A stretch of DNA of 64,000 nt from Aquimonas sp046318115 (GCA_046318115.1 JBKCVA010000182.1:39114-103113), one strand, 5' to 3'; numbered from the stretch's first letter, positions 21,068 to 32,223 are shown. Made by a program: numbers and translations. The notes: generated from the sequence alone by a model not told the origin.

Positions 21068-21757
21068 ATGCGCACTTTCGCCCGCATTCTTTTGACCGGC
21101 TTGCTCAGCGCTGCGCTTTTCGCCGCGCCCGCGACGCAAGCGGCGCCCCCGCCGGAGCAGCGCTTGCAGGACGCTGCGCGAGTGCTGGACGAGATCATGC
21201 GCAGCCCCGACCGTGCCGTGCCCGGCCGATTGCTGCAGGACGCCTACGCGATCGCCGTGATCCCCGACGTGGTGAAGGCTGGCCTGCTGATCGGCGGTCG
21301 CCGCGGGCGCGGTGTGGTCAGTGTGCGCACCCCGGACGGCACCTGGAGCCACCCCGCCTTCCTCACCCTGACGGGCGGCAGCATCGGCTTCCAGGCGGGC
21401 GTGCAGTCGACCGACGTCATCCTGGTGTTCCGCACCTCCCGCGGCGTCGACTCGATCGTCAACGGCAAGTTCACCCTTGGAGCAGACGCCGCGGTTGCCG
21501 CGGGACCGGTTGGCCGCAATGCGCAGGCCTCCACGGACGCCGATCTGCGTGCCGAGATCTACTCCTATTCGCGCTCGCGTGGCCTTTTTGCGGGCGTCGC
21601 GCTCGACGGTGCGGTGTTGTCTATCGACCATCGCGCCAACCAGAGCAGCTACGGCCGCAATGTGACGCCGCGCGCCGTGTTCGAGGGGCGCGTGAACGTC
21701 AGCCCCGATCAAGCGGTGGATTTCCGAGACCGTCTGGAGGAGTACACCAGCCGCTGA
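21068..21757 (+). CDS. SYLF/YSC84-domain exported protein
   Basis: 229 residues with an N-terminal signal peptide ending around ATQAAPPP. The body is a lipid-binding SYLF (YSC84-like) domain: IAVIPDVVKAGLLIGGRRGRGV near the start of the domain, LTGGSIGFQAGVQSTDVILVF in the middle, and the signature EIYSYSRSRGLFAGVALDGA toward the end. Bacterial members are exported and of poorly defined function, with lipid or membrane association suspected from the eukaryotic domain. The start at 21068 is chosen because the signal peptide begins there; the frame is open far upstream, but that part is Arg/Pro-rich and not coding-like. Confidence 0.85.
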   Translation: MRTFARILLTGLLSAALFAAPATQAAPPPEQRLQDAARVLDEIMRSPDRAVPGRLLQDAYAIAVIPDVVKAGLLIGGRRGRGVVSVRTPDGTWSHPAFLTLTGGSIGFQAGVQSTDVILVFRTSRGVDSIVNGKFTLGADAAVAAGPVGRNAQASTDADLRAEIYSYSRSRGLFAGVALDGAVLSIDHRANQSSYGRNVTPRAVFEGRVNVSPDQAVDFRDRLEEYTSR

Positions 21758-21847
21758 GGTGCCGTTCGCGAAAGCGATGCGCAGAGCGTCATCGTGTTGA
21801 CGCGCCTGCTGCGCTATTCTCCGGGGTCTGTCTGACGGAGAACGTCC

Positions 21848-22078
21848 ATGGGTGGTTTCAGCATCTGGCACTGGGTCGTCGTGCTGTTGGTAGTGGTACT
21901 GGTGTTCGGCACCAAGAAGCTCCGCAACGTTGGCGGTGACCTTGGTTCGGCGATCAAGAATTTCCGCAAGGGCATGCAGGACGAGTCCGCGCCTGACCAG
22001 CGTCTGGCTGACCAGTCCCGCGAGGGCGAGAACGCCAACAGCGAAACGGCCAGCAAGGCCGGCGACCGCCGCGACTGA
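21848..22078 (+). CDS. tatA: Sec-independent protein translocase subunit TatA
   Basis: Pore-forming or membrane-destabilising subunit of the twin-arginine translocase, which exports folded proteins. 76 residues: an N-terminal transmembrane helix (WHWVVVLLVVVLVFG), the conserved hinge FGTKKLRNVGGDLG, an amphipathic helix GSAIKNFRKGM, and a charged tail. First gene of tatABC; 17 bp before tatB. Confidence 0.97.
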   Translation: MGGFSIWHWVVVLLVVVLVFGTKKLRNVGGDLGSAIKNFRKGMQDESAPDQRLADQSREGENANSETASKAGDRRD

Positions 22079-22095
22079 CCCGCGGATCGGCGCTC

Positions 22096-22680
22096 ATGTT
22101 CGACCTCAGCATCGCCGAAATCGGCGTCATCGGCGTCGTTGCACTGCTGGTGCTGGGGCCCGAACGCCTGCCGAAGGCCGCCCGCACCTTGGGCTTCTAC
22201 GTCAAGAAGGCACGTCAGAGCTGGTTCGCCGTGCGCTCCGAATTCGAGCGCGAACTGGCGGCAGAGGAGTTGAAGCGCAGCCTCAAGCTCGACGAGGTCC
22301 ATGCAAGCTTGCAGGACACCGCAAAAGAACTGCGTGCCGACGCCGCGCTGGCCGGTCTCGCGCTAGGCGCGGCCGCTGCCGAGGCGAATGCGTCCGTGCG
22401 CACAGTGAGTGGGCCCGATCCACTTCCTGCAGCGCTGACTGAGCCGGAGCGCGAGTCGCCGGGCGCTGGAGCCGAAAACGTCGATGACGAGCCGCAGGGA
22501 CTGACGCCCGAGGAGATCGCCCGCCAGGGCGAACGCTTCAGTCCGCAATTTGCCGAGTTGGAGGATGAGCTTTCTCCCGCCACGCCACCGGCGGCCCTTG
22601 GCGATGCTGCACAGCCACCCGCGCCCTCCGCATCGATGACCGATCCAGACCGCCAACCGCGCGGACAGGCCGAAGAATGA
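22096..22680 (+). CDS. tatB: Sec-independent protein translocase subunit TatB
   Basis: Receptor-complex subunit of the Tat system, pairing with TatC to bind RR signal peptides. 194 residues. The N-terminus MFDLSIAEIGVIGVVALLVLGPERLP is the standard TatB helix plus GPERLP hinge. A long charged amphipathic region and an acidic Pro/Ala tail follow. It overlaps the tatC start by four bases (ATGA). Confidence 0.97.
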   Translation: MFDLSIAEIGVIGVVALLVLGPERLPKAARTLGFYVKKARQSWFAVRSEFERELAAEELKRSLKLDEVHASLQDTAKELRADAALAGLALGAAAAEANASVRTVSGPDPLPAALTEPERESPGAGAENVDDEPQGLTPEEIARQGERFSPQFAELEDELSPATPPAALGDAAQPPAPSASMTDPDRQPRGQAEE

Positions 22681-23441
22681 AGCACTTGCCGGGGCCTACG
22701 GAGGGAGAAGCCGAACAGACCCTGCTCTCCCATTTGATCGAGTTGCGATCGCGTCTTTTGCGCGCTGTACTCGCTGTACTCGCTGTATTTCTCGCGCTGA
22801 TGCCCTTCGCCAACCGACTCTATGCCGCGATCGCCGAACCGATGATCGCAAGGCTGCCTGCCGGTGCCAGCATGATTGCGGTCGACGTAGCCAGCCCCTT
22901 CTTCGCGCCGATCAAGTTGGCCTTCGTTGCAGCCATCACGATCGCCATGCCCGCGATCCTTTACCAGGCCTGGGCCTTCGTGGCTCCTGGCCTGTATCAG
23001 CACGAGCGACGCCTTGCCTTGCCGATCCTGGTGGCCGCAACCGCACTGTTCTATATCGGTGCGGCCTTCGCCTACTTCCTCGTCCTGCCGGCGGTGTTCA
23101 CTTTCCTCACGGCGGTCTCACCCGAAGGTGTGCAGGTCGCGCCGGATATCAGCGCTTACCTCGATTTCGTCTTGGTGGTGTTTCTCGCTTTCGGCTTCAG
23201 TTTCGAAGTGCCCGTCGCTGTCGTCATCCTCGGCCTGCTGCGCTGGGTGAGCGTCGAGCAGCTTCGCGAGGCTCGACCTTACGTGATCGTTGGCGCGTTC
23301 GTCGTGGCCGCCATCATTACGCCGCCGGATGTGATCTCACAGCTGATGCTGGCGATTCCGATGGCCCTGCTGTACGAGCTCGGCATCATCGCCACGCGCA
23401 TGCTTTTGGCCCGCCAACCGCCACAGCCCAGCGAATCCTGA
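22677..23441 (+). CDS. tatC: Sec-independent protein translocase subunit TatC
   Basis: Core Tat receptor with six transmembrane helices, 254 residues. The cytoplasmic N-terminus contains LLSHLIELRSRLLRA, the conserved signal-peptide contact region. ITIAMPAILYQAWAFVAPGLY follows, and the last helices carry FVVAAIITPPDVISQLMLAIPM. The codons for the first helix contain a short 9-bp direct repeat (CTGTACTCG), giving an AVLAVLAV stretch. Ends 35 bp before the converging WYL regulator. Confidence 0.98.
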   Translation: MKHLPGPTEGEAEQTLLSHLIELRSRLLRAVLAVLAVFLALMPFANRLYAAIAEPMIARLPAGASMIAVDVASPFFAPIKLAFVAAITIAMPAILYQAWAFVAPGLYQHERRLALPILVAATALFYIGAAFAYFLVLPAVFTFLTAVSPEGVQVAPDISAYLDFVLVVFLAFGFSFEVPVAVVILGLLRWVSVEQLREARPYVIVGAFVVAAIITPPDVISQLMLAIPMALLYELGIIATRMLLARQPPQPSES

Positions 23442-23476
23442 GCACGACAGCCGCGGCGCAGGCCAGGGCTGTGGTC

Positions 23477-24160
23477 TCAGCACTCGCGTACGCGGGCAAG
23501 GTAGTCCTCAAGCCGTCGACCCGCTGCCCACTCCGGCTGTGGTTCGCCGCAGTCCAGCCGCTGGATGCGATCGATCCGGAAGTGGCGGAAATCGGCGCGG
23601 AGATGGCACCAGCCGACCAGGGTCCAGCGATCGCCCCAGAAGAACAGGCCCAGCGGATCAACCCGGCGCGAGCTGGGCCTTGCCTCCGCGTCGGCGTAGT
23701 CGAACTCGAGCGAGCGCCGTTCGCGCAAGGCCCGGCGGAGCAGGCCCAGCCAACGCCGCGTGGCGGCCTCGATGTGGAAGTCGGGCACATGCAGAGCCAG
23801 TGACTGCGCGCCGCTGGCCAGCGGCGGCGGCAGAGCTTCCAGGATTCGGTCGCGCGCAGAGCGGGCGGCGCGGGCGAGGTCGCTGTCACCCCAGGCTGCG
23901 GTGATCGAGAGCCCCAACATCAAGGCCTCGATCTCTTCGATGTCGAATCGCAGCGCGGGCATCTTCCACCCCGGACTCAGCCGATAGCCCTCGCCGGGCG
24001 TGCCGACGATCGGCACGCCCGAGGCCGAGAGATCATCGAGGTCGCGATAGACCGTGCGCACCGATACCTCCTCGGTTGCCGCCATCTCGGCCGCCGTGCG
24101 GCGGCCGTGGATTTGCAGCTGGCGGACAAGTCGGAACAGACGGTCGGCGCGACGGCTCAT
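23477..24160 (-). CDS. HTH-WYL (YafY-family) transcriptional regulator
   Basis: 227 residues. An N-terminal winged HTH of the DeoR/HTH_11 type (RRADRLFRLVRQLQIHGRRT then VSVRTVYRDLDDLSASGVPI) is followed by a linker and a C-terminal WYL-type ligand-binding domain, where LGLFFWGDRWTLVGWCHLR occupies the position of the WYL motif. Such proteins usually regulate an adjacent gene. The stop of the ABM-VOC gene on the same strand lies 10 bp beyond this gene's start side, so the two are probably co-transcribed. Effector unknown. Confidence 0.88.
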   Translation of the reverse strand: MSRRADRLFRLVRQLQIHGRRTAAEMAATEEVSVRTVYRDLDDLSASGVPIVGTPGEGYRLSPGWKMPALRFDIEEIEALMLGLSITAAWGDSDLARAARSARDRILEALPPPLASGAQSLALHVPDFHIEAATRRWLGLLRRALRERRSLEFDYADAEARPSSRRVDPLGLFFWGDRWTLVGWCHLRADFRHFRIDRIQRLDCGEPQPEWAAGRRLEDYLARVREC

Positions 24161-24170
24161 TCATCAGACC

Positions 24171-24953
24171 TCATGCGGTAACCGTCTCCTTGACTTCTCC
24201 GACGCTGGGCGCATCGATACGCCAGGGTTCGCGCTGGCCGCCTGCATACTCGGCGGCCATCGGCCGAGGACTGTAGCAGTAGAGTTCCAAGCCGGCCGGG
24301 TCGACGCAGGAGAAAGCGCGGTCGCCCCAGGGGTGGTCCTCCAATGGCATTCGCATCTCCACGCCAGCCGTCGCCATGCGCAGGTGCAGCCCGTCGACGT
24401 CGTCCAACTCGAGATTGAGCATGAGGCTCCCGCCCCGGAATCCCTGTTGGCCGTCGCCACTCTTCATCAGGTGCAGCTCCGGTGCCAGCGGACCGCCAAA
24501 CTGCAGCACCAGATACATCTCCGCTTCGAACAGAGCGCGCGCGTTGAAGTGGCGCTCGTAGAAGGCACGCAGGCGCGCGAATTCATCGACGCATAGGCAC
24601 AGGGTTGCGCGGCGCGCCGGTGGTTGGCGGGTCCACAGAGAAGCCGGCGCGGGCGCGGCGTAATGGCGGATGTGCGAGGACTGCATGTCGATCAAGCCAA
24701 AGAACGCCGCGAGCGCCGGCTCGCGTTCGGCGAGTGCACCCGATTGTTCGGCTGCGTGACGGGCATCGGCGATGGAGCGCCAACGGATGAGGTCGATCCA
24801 CTCACCGTCCTCGCTGCGGCCAAAGTGCCTGCTGACGAAGCCCGGCAGCCGTTCTATCGCCGGTTGCGCGGCCCAGGCGGCCTCGGCCATGCGCGCATCC
24901 GCCTCGGGGCTGCGCGCGCGGAAACTGACCTGTTCGATCACATCACTCTGCAT
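24171..24953 (-). CDS. ABM-like plus VOC two-domain protein
   Basis: 260 residues in two parts. Residues 1-95 look like an antibiotic-biosynthesis-monooxygenase (ABM) ferredoxin-like fold (ERLPGFVSRHFGRSEDGEWIDLIRWRS). Residues about 110-235 are a VOC/glyoxalase domain (RATLCLCVDEFARLRAFYERHF, then the metal-side residues in PELHLM and the terminal DPAGLELYCYSP). The likely metal ligands fit VOC enzymes, but substrate is unknown. A good ribosome site (GGAG) precedes the ATG. It lies 10 bp upstream of the WYL regulator and is divergent from clpB. Confidence 0.75.
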   Translation of the reverse strand: MQSDVIEQVSFRARSPEADARMAEAAWAAQPAIERLPGFVSRHFGRSEDGEWIDLIRWRSIADARHAAEQSGALAEREPALAAFFGLIDMQSSHIRHYAAPAPASLWTRQPPARRATLCLCVDEFARLRAFYERHFNARALFEAEMYLVLQFGGPLAPELHLMKSGDGQQGFRGGSLMLNLELDDVDGLHLRMATAGVEMRMPLEDHPWGDRAFSCVDPAGLELYCYSPRPMAAEYAGGQREPWRIDAPSVGEVKETVTA

Positions 24954-25029
24954 ATCGGCACTCCTGCTGTGGTGGGGAGGCCAGACTGCGCGCAGCCTGC
25001 TGACAGCGGAATGTCAGCAGGGCGCGGCC

Positions 25030-25058
25030 CCTTGAACATCCGCTTCACAGCCTCATTA
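25030..25058 (+). promoter_or_regulatory. Candidate sigma-32 (heat-shock) promoter of clpB
   Basis: CTTGAA at 25030-25035, a 14-bp spacer, then CCTCATTAA at 25050-25058. This is close to the heat-shock consensus CTTGAAA-N(13-15)-CCCCATNT. It lies about 50 bp upstream of the clpB ATG. Confidence 0.65.
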
Positions 25059-25105
25059 AGGGCTCATCGCCGCCCGTCGGCCCCGCTTTCCTTCGGAGAC
25101 TTCCC

Positions 25106-27688
<2,583 letters not shown>

Positions 27689-27701
27689 CACGAGCGCTGG
27701 G

Positions 27702-28541
27702 ATGCCGACTGCGCCGGGCCTGACCCGGCGCAGCTTTCTGGGTGCGGCGGTCTCCGCCGTGACGCTTTCCGCCTGTGGTCTGCCAACGCGCGAGCCGCCC
27801 GAGCGCGTGCTGTTCGTGGGCAACAGCCTGATCTACTACAACGACATGCCTGGCCAGTTCGCGCAGCTGGCGAGTGCCGCACTCGGGCGCCCCGTCGAGG
27901 CCGAGATGCTCGCGCGCGGCGGCGCTCACATCAGCCAGCACGCGGCGGCTGGTGTGGTTCAGCGCGAGCTTGCGACGGGCCGCTACACGGCCCTGGTTCT
28001 GCAGGAATTCGGTGGCGGCTTGAGCTGTCATGCCGAACTGGAAAAATTCGGGTTCAGCTGCGAGGCGTCTCATGCCGCGCATGCCGATCTTGTGGCGTCG
28101 GCGCAGCAGCAGGGCGCTGTGCCGGTGCTGCTGGGTGCTTATCTCATGCAGCGCGGCAGTGCTGTCAATCTCAGTCTGAAGGAAGCCGAGCTGGCCGCTC
28201 GCATTGGCGCCCTGCATGCGGGCCTCGGGGACTTTCCCCAGCTCGTCGAGGCCCATCCGGATTGGCCGTGGCTGGATCCAGAGGATGGACAGCACCCCGG
28301 CCTTGACCTGTCTCTGCTGATGGCCCTGCGCACGCTCAAGACCCTGTACCGGCGGCTGCCGCCGGCCGGCGCTGTCGATCTTCGCTACCGCGATCTTCGC
28401 GGCACGCACGTGCCGCGTCTGGATCGACTGGCCTCCGCGCAGGAGATTGATGCGCCTTGGCTGCAGCGAAGCCTGAGTGTGGAGGACTTCGCCCAACGCA
28501 GGAGCGCCGCCGGAGTGAGTCTGCCGCCTCGCGCCGGTTAG
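27702..28541 (+). CDS. Tat-dependent SGNH-type hydrolase lipoprotein
   Basis: 279 residues. The N-terminus has a twin-arginine motif TRRSFLG, a hydrophobic stretch and a lipobox LSAC, so export through Tat and lipidation at Cys are predicted. The mature region shows an SGNH-like block I RVLFVGNSLIYYND and a C-terminal DGQHPG that fits the catalytic Asp-x-x-His. The reaction is probably ester or acetyl hydrolysis, but the substrate is unknown. Two other starts exist: a GTG at 27681 overlapping the clpB stop, and codons further upstream inside clpB. The ATG at 27702 gives the best signal peptide. Likely co-transcribed with clpB. Confidence 0.75.
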   Translation: MPTAPGLTRRSFLGAAVSAVTLSACGLPTREPPERVLFVGNSLIYYNDMPGQFAQLASAALGRPVEAEMLARGGAHISQHAAAGVVQRELATGRYTALVLQEFGGGLSCHAELEKFGFSCEASHAAHADLVASAQQQGAVPVLLGAYLMQRGSAVNLSLKEAELAARIGALHAGLGDFPQLVEAHPDWPWLDPEDGQHPGLDLSLLMALRTLKTLYRRLPPAGAVDLRYRDLRGTHVPRLDRLASAQEIDAPWLQRSLSVEDFAQRRSAAGVSLPPRAG

Positions 28542-28603
28542 CGAGACGCGCCAACGAGCAGACGCGTCGCCCGATGATGAGCGACGCCCGCTTTTCCCGC
28601 TTA

Positions 28604-28643
28604 GGGGGCTGGAGACCCGGATGTCCCGGGTGACACCAGCCCC
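28604..28643 (+). promoter_or_regulatory. Structured leader upstream of the 1178-residue gene
   Basis: Nested hairpin: outer arms GGGGCTGG (28605-28612) and CCAGCCCC (28636-28643), with inner arms ACCCGG (28615-28620) and CCGGGT (28626-28631) around a 5-base loop. It lies 18 bp before the ATG at 28662, whose own ribosome site is weak. It may be a cis-acting RNA or simply a stem; it does not match a riboswitch class I know. Confidence 0.4.
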
Positions 28644-28661
28644 GAAAGGGCGGGGCGCGCC

Positions 28662-31600
28662 ATGAACAAGTTCTATCTTCTTCTGCTGCTGTTGGGCTGG
28701 GTTGCCTGCTCTTTTGCAGCGCCTGCCACTCAAGAAGGCCCGCCACGCGCCAAGGTCGATCCTGAGTGGTTGCCGAGGTTCGCGACCCAGGGCAGTACCT
28801 CGATCGCCTGTGCAAGCTCACCGTTCGGCCGTTATGCGACGCTCGGGGAGGAAGCGGAGTACGTCAACTTCATCGCCAGCACCAATCAGCTCCGGAGCCT
28901 CCAGATCTTTGGCGCGGGGCCCGCGAGTGGCGACGTGCTTGTGCCCGAATTCAGCGGTGAGCTTCTGCAGTCCGGCAACGTGGCGGGCTCCACTTTCCTC
29001 ACCGCGACCGAGGCCGACCTCAACGGCGATGGTCGCGATGAGCTGGTGAGCGTGCATCGGTCGGACGTCAACGGCGGCCTGCGCCTCGGAGTTTTTCGGC
29101 GGGGCAGCAACGGTGCCGTGACCCTGCAGCAGACCTGGAATCTGGCGCGCACCTTCAGCCAGGTTGAAATCATGGCGGCCGACCTCGACGGCTCGAAGGA
29201 CGGCAAGCAGGAGCTCGCCATCCTGCTGCAGGGCACGGGTACCAATGCGCTCGAGGTCTATGTCCTGACCGGTAACGCACAGGGTCTGATCGCCGAGAAC
29301 ACCAGCGGCGGCTGGGCCGGCCGCTGGGTGCTGCCCGGAACGTTTCCCCTGAGCTCGTTGGCCGTGGGTGATCTTCTGCTGAGCGGTCGCGAGCAGATGC
29401 TGGTGGTCAACGAATCGGGCAGTGGCGGTACGCGCGCGCTCAACTACCACCTCATGGAGTTCCAGCCCACGACCAGCGCACTTCCGGTCGGGTCAGGCAA
29501 CGTCGCCATCGGAAGTCGCAGCTTCGTGACTCCGTTGGGCACCAGTTTCGATATCGATGACGGTGAAGGCGTTTCAGGGGTCTCGATCAACCAGCTTCGG
29601 CGGGTCAAGGCGCTGGCGGGTGATGTGATCGACAGCGCGGCGGCGGAGCTGATGGTGCTGGTGCTGGTCGAGGGGTCCAGCAACTTCAACCAGCTGTTCG
29701 CACGCATGCACCACTTCGTCGCCGTGCGCGATGTCGACAACAACATCACCAGTATCGAAATGTCCCGCCGCTCCGCGCAGAAGCCGTGGGACTCGAGCTT
29801 CGCGGTCAGTGGCCAGAACCAGGGCGCGCTGATCAAGTTCGATGCAGCCTTCGCCAACATGGACCTCATCTCCCCCAGCGAATTCGTGATGGCATTCGCC
29901 GAGGGCCAGGACAACCGCCTGAAGGTGCAGGCGCACAAGGCCGCGGTTGAAATGACTGCCGGTTTCCAATGGCAGCGCAGTGGTCGCACGGTCAGCTTCA
30001 TTGACCGGTCGACGGGACGCATCGCCTCACGCAGCTGGAACTTCGGCGATGGCAGCGGCCCGCTGACCGATCTCAATCCCACCTATACCTTCCCGGCGGG
30101 CGCGAACCAGTACACCGTCACCCTGACCGTGCGCGGGTTCAACAACCAGACGGCCACCCGCCAGTATCTGGTGCGCCTCGGCGCGGCAGACCCCGCGAGC
30201 GGAGGCGCCGGCCCGGAGACGCGCTATCTGCTGAACACCACGCCCGCCTACGCGGCGTCGCTGGCGGTGGATTCGGCCTCGGACATCAACCAGCTCAGCC
30301 TGGCCGTGGGTGACATGGACAGGCAGGGCGTGGCGGAGGTCATGGCCGTGGCGAATGATCGCAGCCTGCAGTTGATCCGCTCGCTCTGGCGCCTGCAGAA
30401 CACCGCCAATCCAGCAAGCTTCGCCGGTCGGCATCTTTTCACCCCGACCTCGGGCCTCGACAGCAACGCGCGCTTGAAGGTGGTGGCTGCAGACACCGAT
30501 GGCGACTCGGTGCGTGCCAGCCTGGGCGCGGATTGCCGTCAGGTCGAGGAGCCCCAGGTGCGGCAGCTGGTGTGGCATCCGCCGTACTTCGAGCGCCTGC
30601 AGGCGAATGCGGAGAAGCTGTCGGCCTTCGGCGAAACCACCTCCGGGCAGACCAGCGTGGAGAAGCGCGCCGGCAGCTTCACCTCCCACGACGTCTCGGC
30701 CTATGTCGGTGCGTCCGCGGGTTTCGATATCGCGGGTCTTGGCATCGAGACGTCGCTGAAGGCGACGGCCGGCTACAACTACCAGGCCAACAATGGCTCG
30801 ATCCACGGCAGCGAAAACGGCTTCGCCCTCAATCAGGGATTCTCCTCGAACCTCGGAGAGGCGCTGATGGTGGTGGAGGAGAACACCTTCCGTTGCTACA
30901 GCTATGACATCCGTCGTTACGACCTCCTTCGTGAGGCGACAGAGATCGTCCCGGACAGCGGCCTGCGCATGTGCGAAGTGATCGAGGACACGCGCGGCGT
31001 CAGTGCGACGACAGCGCAGTTCTGGGATACGGTGGTACCGGCTGCCAACGGCAGCACGGTCCCGCCCGCACAGTGGACGCCCCTGCATCGCGATTGGGCC
31101 AGCCTGAGTCTGTTCCAGACGGCAAGCACCAATTTCACGCCGGCGTCCGGCGTGGCCGCCAACGTCACCGATGGCCGCTTAAGCACCGCCTTGACCAGCC
31201 CGCCGAACATCAATCGTCCGTATGTGCAGGTAGACCTCGGCGAGGTCCAGGACATCTCCAACATCCGGGTCTTTCCGCGGCTCGGCCAGGCCATTCGACT
31301 GCGCGGGTTCCGCATGTTCGTTTCCGAAGCACCGATGACGGGCGATGCGATCCCGGGTGGCAGCGGGGTCAGCGTCTTCGCTCCGGAGACCGCCGACGAC
31401 ATGCCCTTCGACCGCTGGAACATCCACACCCGCTCGGCGGGTGGACAGATGCTGCGCGGACGCTACATCCGTCTCCAGCACCCGGGAACGGCAACGCTCG
31501 ATGTCGGCCAGATCCAGGTGTTCGGCGATGTCCATGTCGAGCCGCACCGGTATCCGCAGGGTGCCTGCGACTCCGACCGCAACGACAACGTCTTCCAGGT

Positions 31601-32198
31601 GCGGATGTGGAATCCGCGGACATCTGGCTGGGCCAACATCGAATCGCGCGGCCAGATCCTCTGGAATGGCACTGGCGACATGGAAGGCTGCAGCAACTAC
31701 TCCGGCATGCAGCGCTGGAACATCTGGTCGGATCTCTTCGTCGGCAGCCCTGCCAGTGCGTCCTGGAACCTGAGCCAAGAGGGCGGCGTGTTTAGTGGCG
31801 ACTACAGCGGCTTCGAGAGTTCCAATCGGGTCGGCGCGGAGTTCGACATCGAGGCGGGCTTCGTTGCCAAGGTCCAGGCGGGCGTGTCCTACGAGTACAG
31901 CTTCGGCGTCACGGAAGAAGTGCAGACCATGCAGTACTGGGGCGAGGGCTTGGAGATGGGGGGCACGATCGGCGGCTTCGCGCCGGAGTTCTCCACTCTC
32001 GTCAGCACCTGCCGCTATACGCCGCGGCCGTATGCCTATCGGCTGATGGACTACTCCAACACTGGCTACGAGCACACGGTCTTCGTCGTCGACTACGTTG
32101 TGCGGCAGGGCGCCGCCAACTGGCAGCGCGACAACGTTCCCGAGGTGTGTCTGAACATCCAGCGCCCCCCCGCAGTGTTCGCCAACGGCTTCGAGTGA
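28662..32198 (+). CDS. Large multidomain secreted protein (FG-GAP-like, PKD, F5/8C-like)
   Basis: 1178 residues with a signal peptide (MNKFYLLLLLLGWVACSFA). The first 400 residues contain FG-GAP/VCBS-like repeats of the type ADLNGDGRDELVSV and GDMDRQGVAEVMAV. Residues about 435-509 form a PKD domain (SRSWNFGDGSGPLTDLNPTY). Residues about 828-956 resemble a discoidin F5/8C carbohydrate-binding domain (VDLGEVQDISNIRVFPRLG). Two beta-rich modules, about 672-755 and 1050-1165, share the pattern FDI..AG..(10 residues)..AG..Y.Y; these could be membrane-active strands. The C-terminus is FANGFE, which I recall as a common ending of exported proteins in this group. No catalytic site recognised. Probably a surface or secreted adhesin, carbohydrate-binding protein or toxin-like protein. 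Confidence 0.7.
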   Translation: MNKFYLLLLLLGWVACSFAAPATQEGPPRAKVDPEWLPRFATQGSTSIACASSPFGRYATLGEEAEYVNFIASTNQLRSLQIFGAGPASGDVLVPEFSGELLQSGNVAGSTFLTATEADLNGDGRDELVSVHRSDVNGGLRLGVFRRGSNGAVTLQQTWNLARTFSQVEIMAADLDGSKDGKQELAILLQGTGTNALEVYVLTGNAQGLIAENTSGGWAGRWVLPGTFPLSSLAVGDLLLSGREQMLVVNESGSGGTRALNYHLMEFQPTTSALPVGSGNVAIGSRSFVTPLGTSFDIDDGEGVSGVSINQLRRVKALAGDVIDSAAAELMVLVLVEGSSNFNQLFARMHHFVAVRDVDNNITSIEMSRRSAQKPWDSSFAVSGQNQGALIKFDAAFANMDLISPSEFVMAFAEGQDNRLKVQAHKAAVEMTAGFQWQRSGRTVSFIDRSTGRIASRSWNFGDGSGPLTDLNPTYTFPAGANQYTVTLTVRGFNNQTATRQYLVRLGAADPASGGAGPETRYLLNTTPAYAASLAVDSASDINQLSLAVGDMDRQGVAEVMAVANDRSLQLIRSLWRLQNTANPASFAGRHLFTPTSGLDSNARLKVVAADTDGDSVRASLGADCRQVEEPQVRQLVWHPPYFERLQANAEKLSAFGETTSGQTSVEKRAGSFTSHDVSAYVGASAGFDIAGLGIETSLKATAGYNYQANNGSIHGSENGFALNQGFSSNLGEALMVVEENTFRCYSYDIRRYDLLREATEIVPDSGLRMCEVIEDTRGVSATTAQFWDTVVPAANGSTVPPAQWTPLHRDWASLSLFQTASTNFTPASGVAANVTDGRLSTALTSPPNINRPYVQVDLGEVQDISNIRVFPRLGQAIRLRGFRMFVSEAPMTGDAIPGGSGVSVFAPETADDMPFDRWNIHTRSAGGQMLRGRYIRLQHPGTATLDVGQIQVFGDVHVEPHRYPQGACDSDRNDNVFQVRMWNPRTSGWANIESRGQILWNGTGDMEGCSNYSGMQRWNIWSDLFVGSPASASWNLSQEGGVFSGDYSGFESSNRVGAEFDIEAGFVAKVQAGVSYEYSFGVTEEVQTMQYWGEGLEMGGTIGGFAPEFSTLVSTCRYTPRPYAYRLMDYSNTGYEHTVFVVDYVVRQGAANWQRDNVPEVCLNIQRPPAVFANGFE

Positions 32199-32223
32199 TC
32201 TCCGGCGGATGAGGCGTCAAGCG

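Noticed and set aside
21797..21820. TTGACG and TATTCT as a sigma-70 promoter for tatABC
   Set aside because: The spacer is only 12 bp, too short for a normal promoter.
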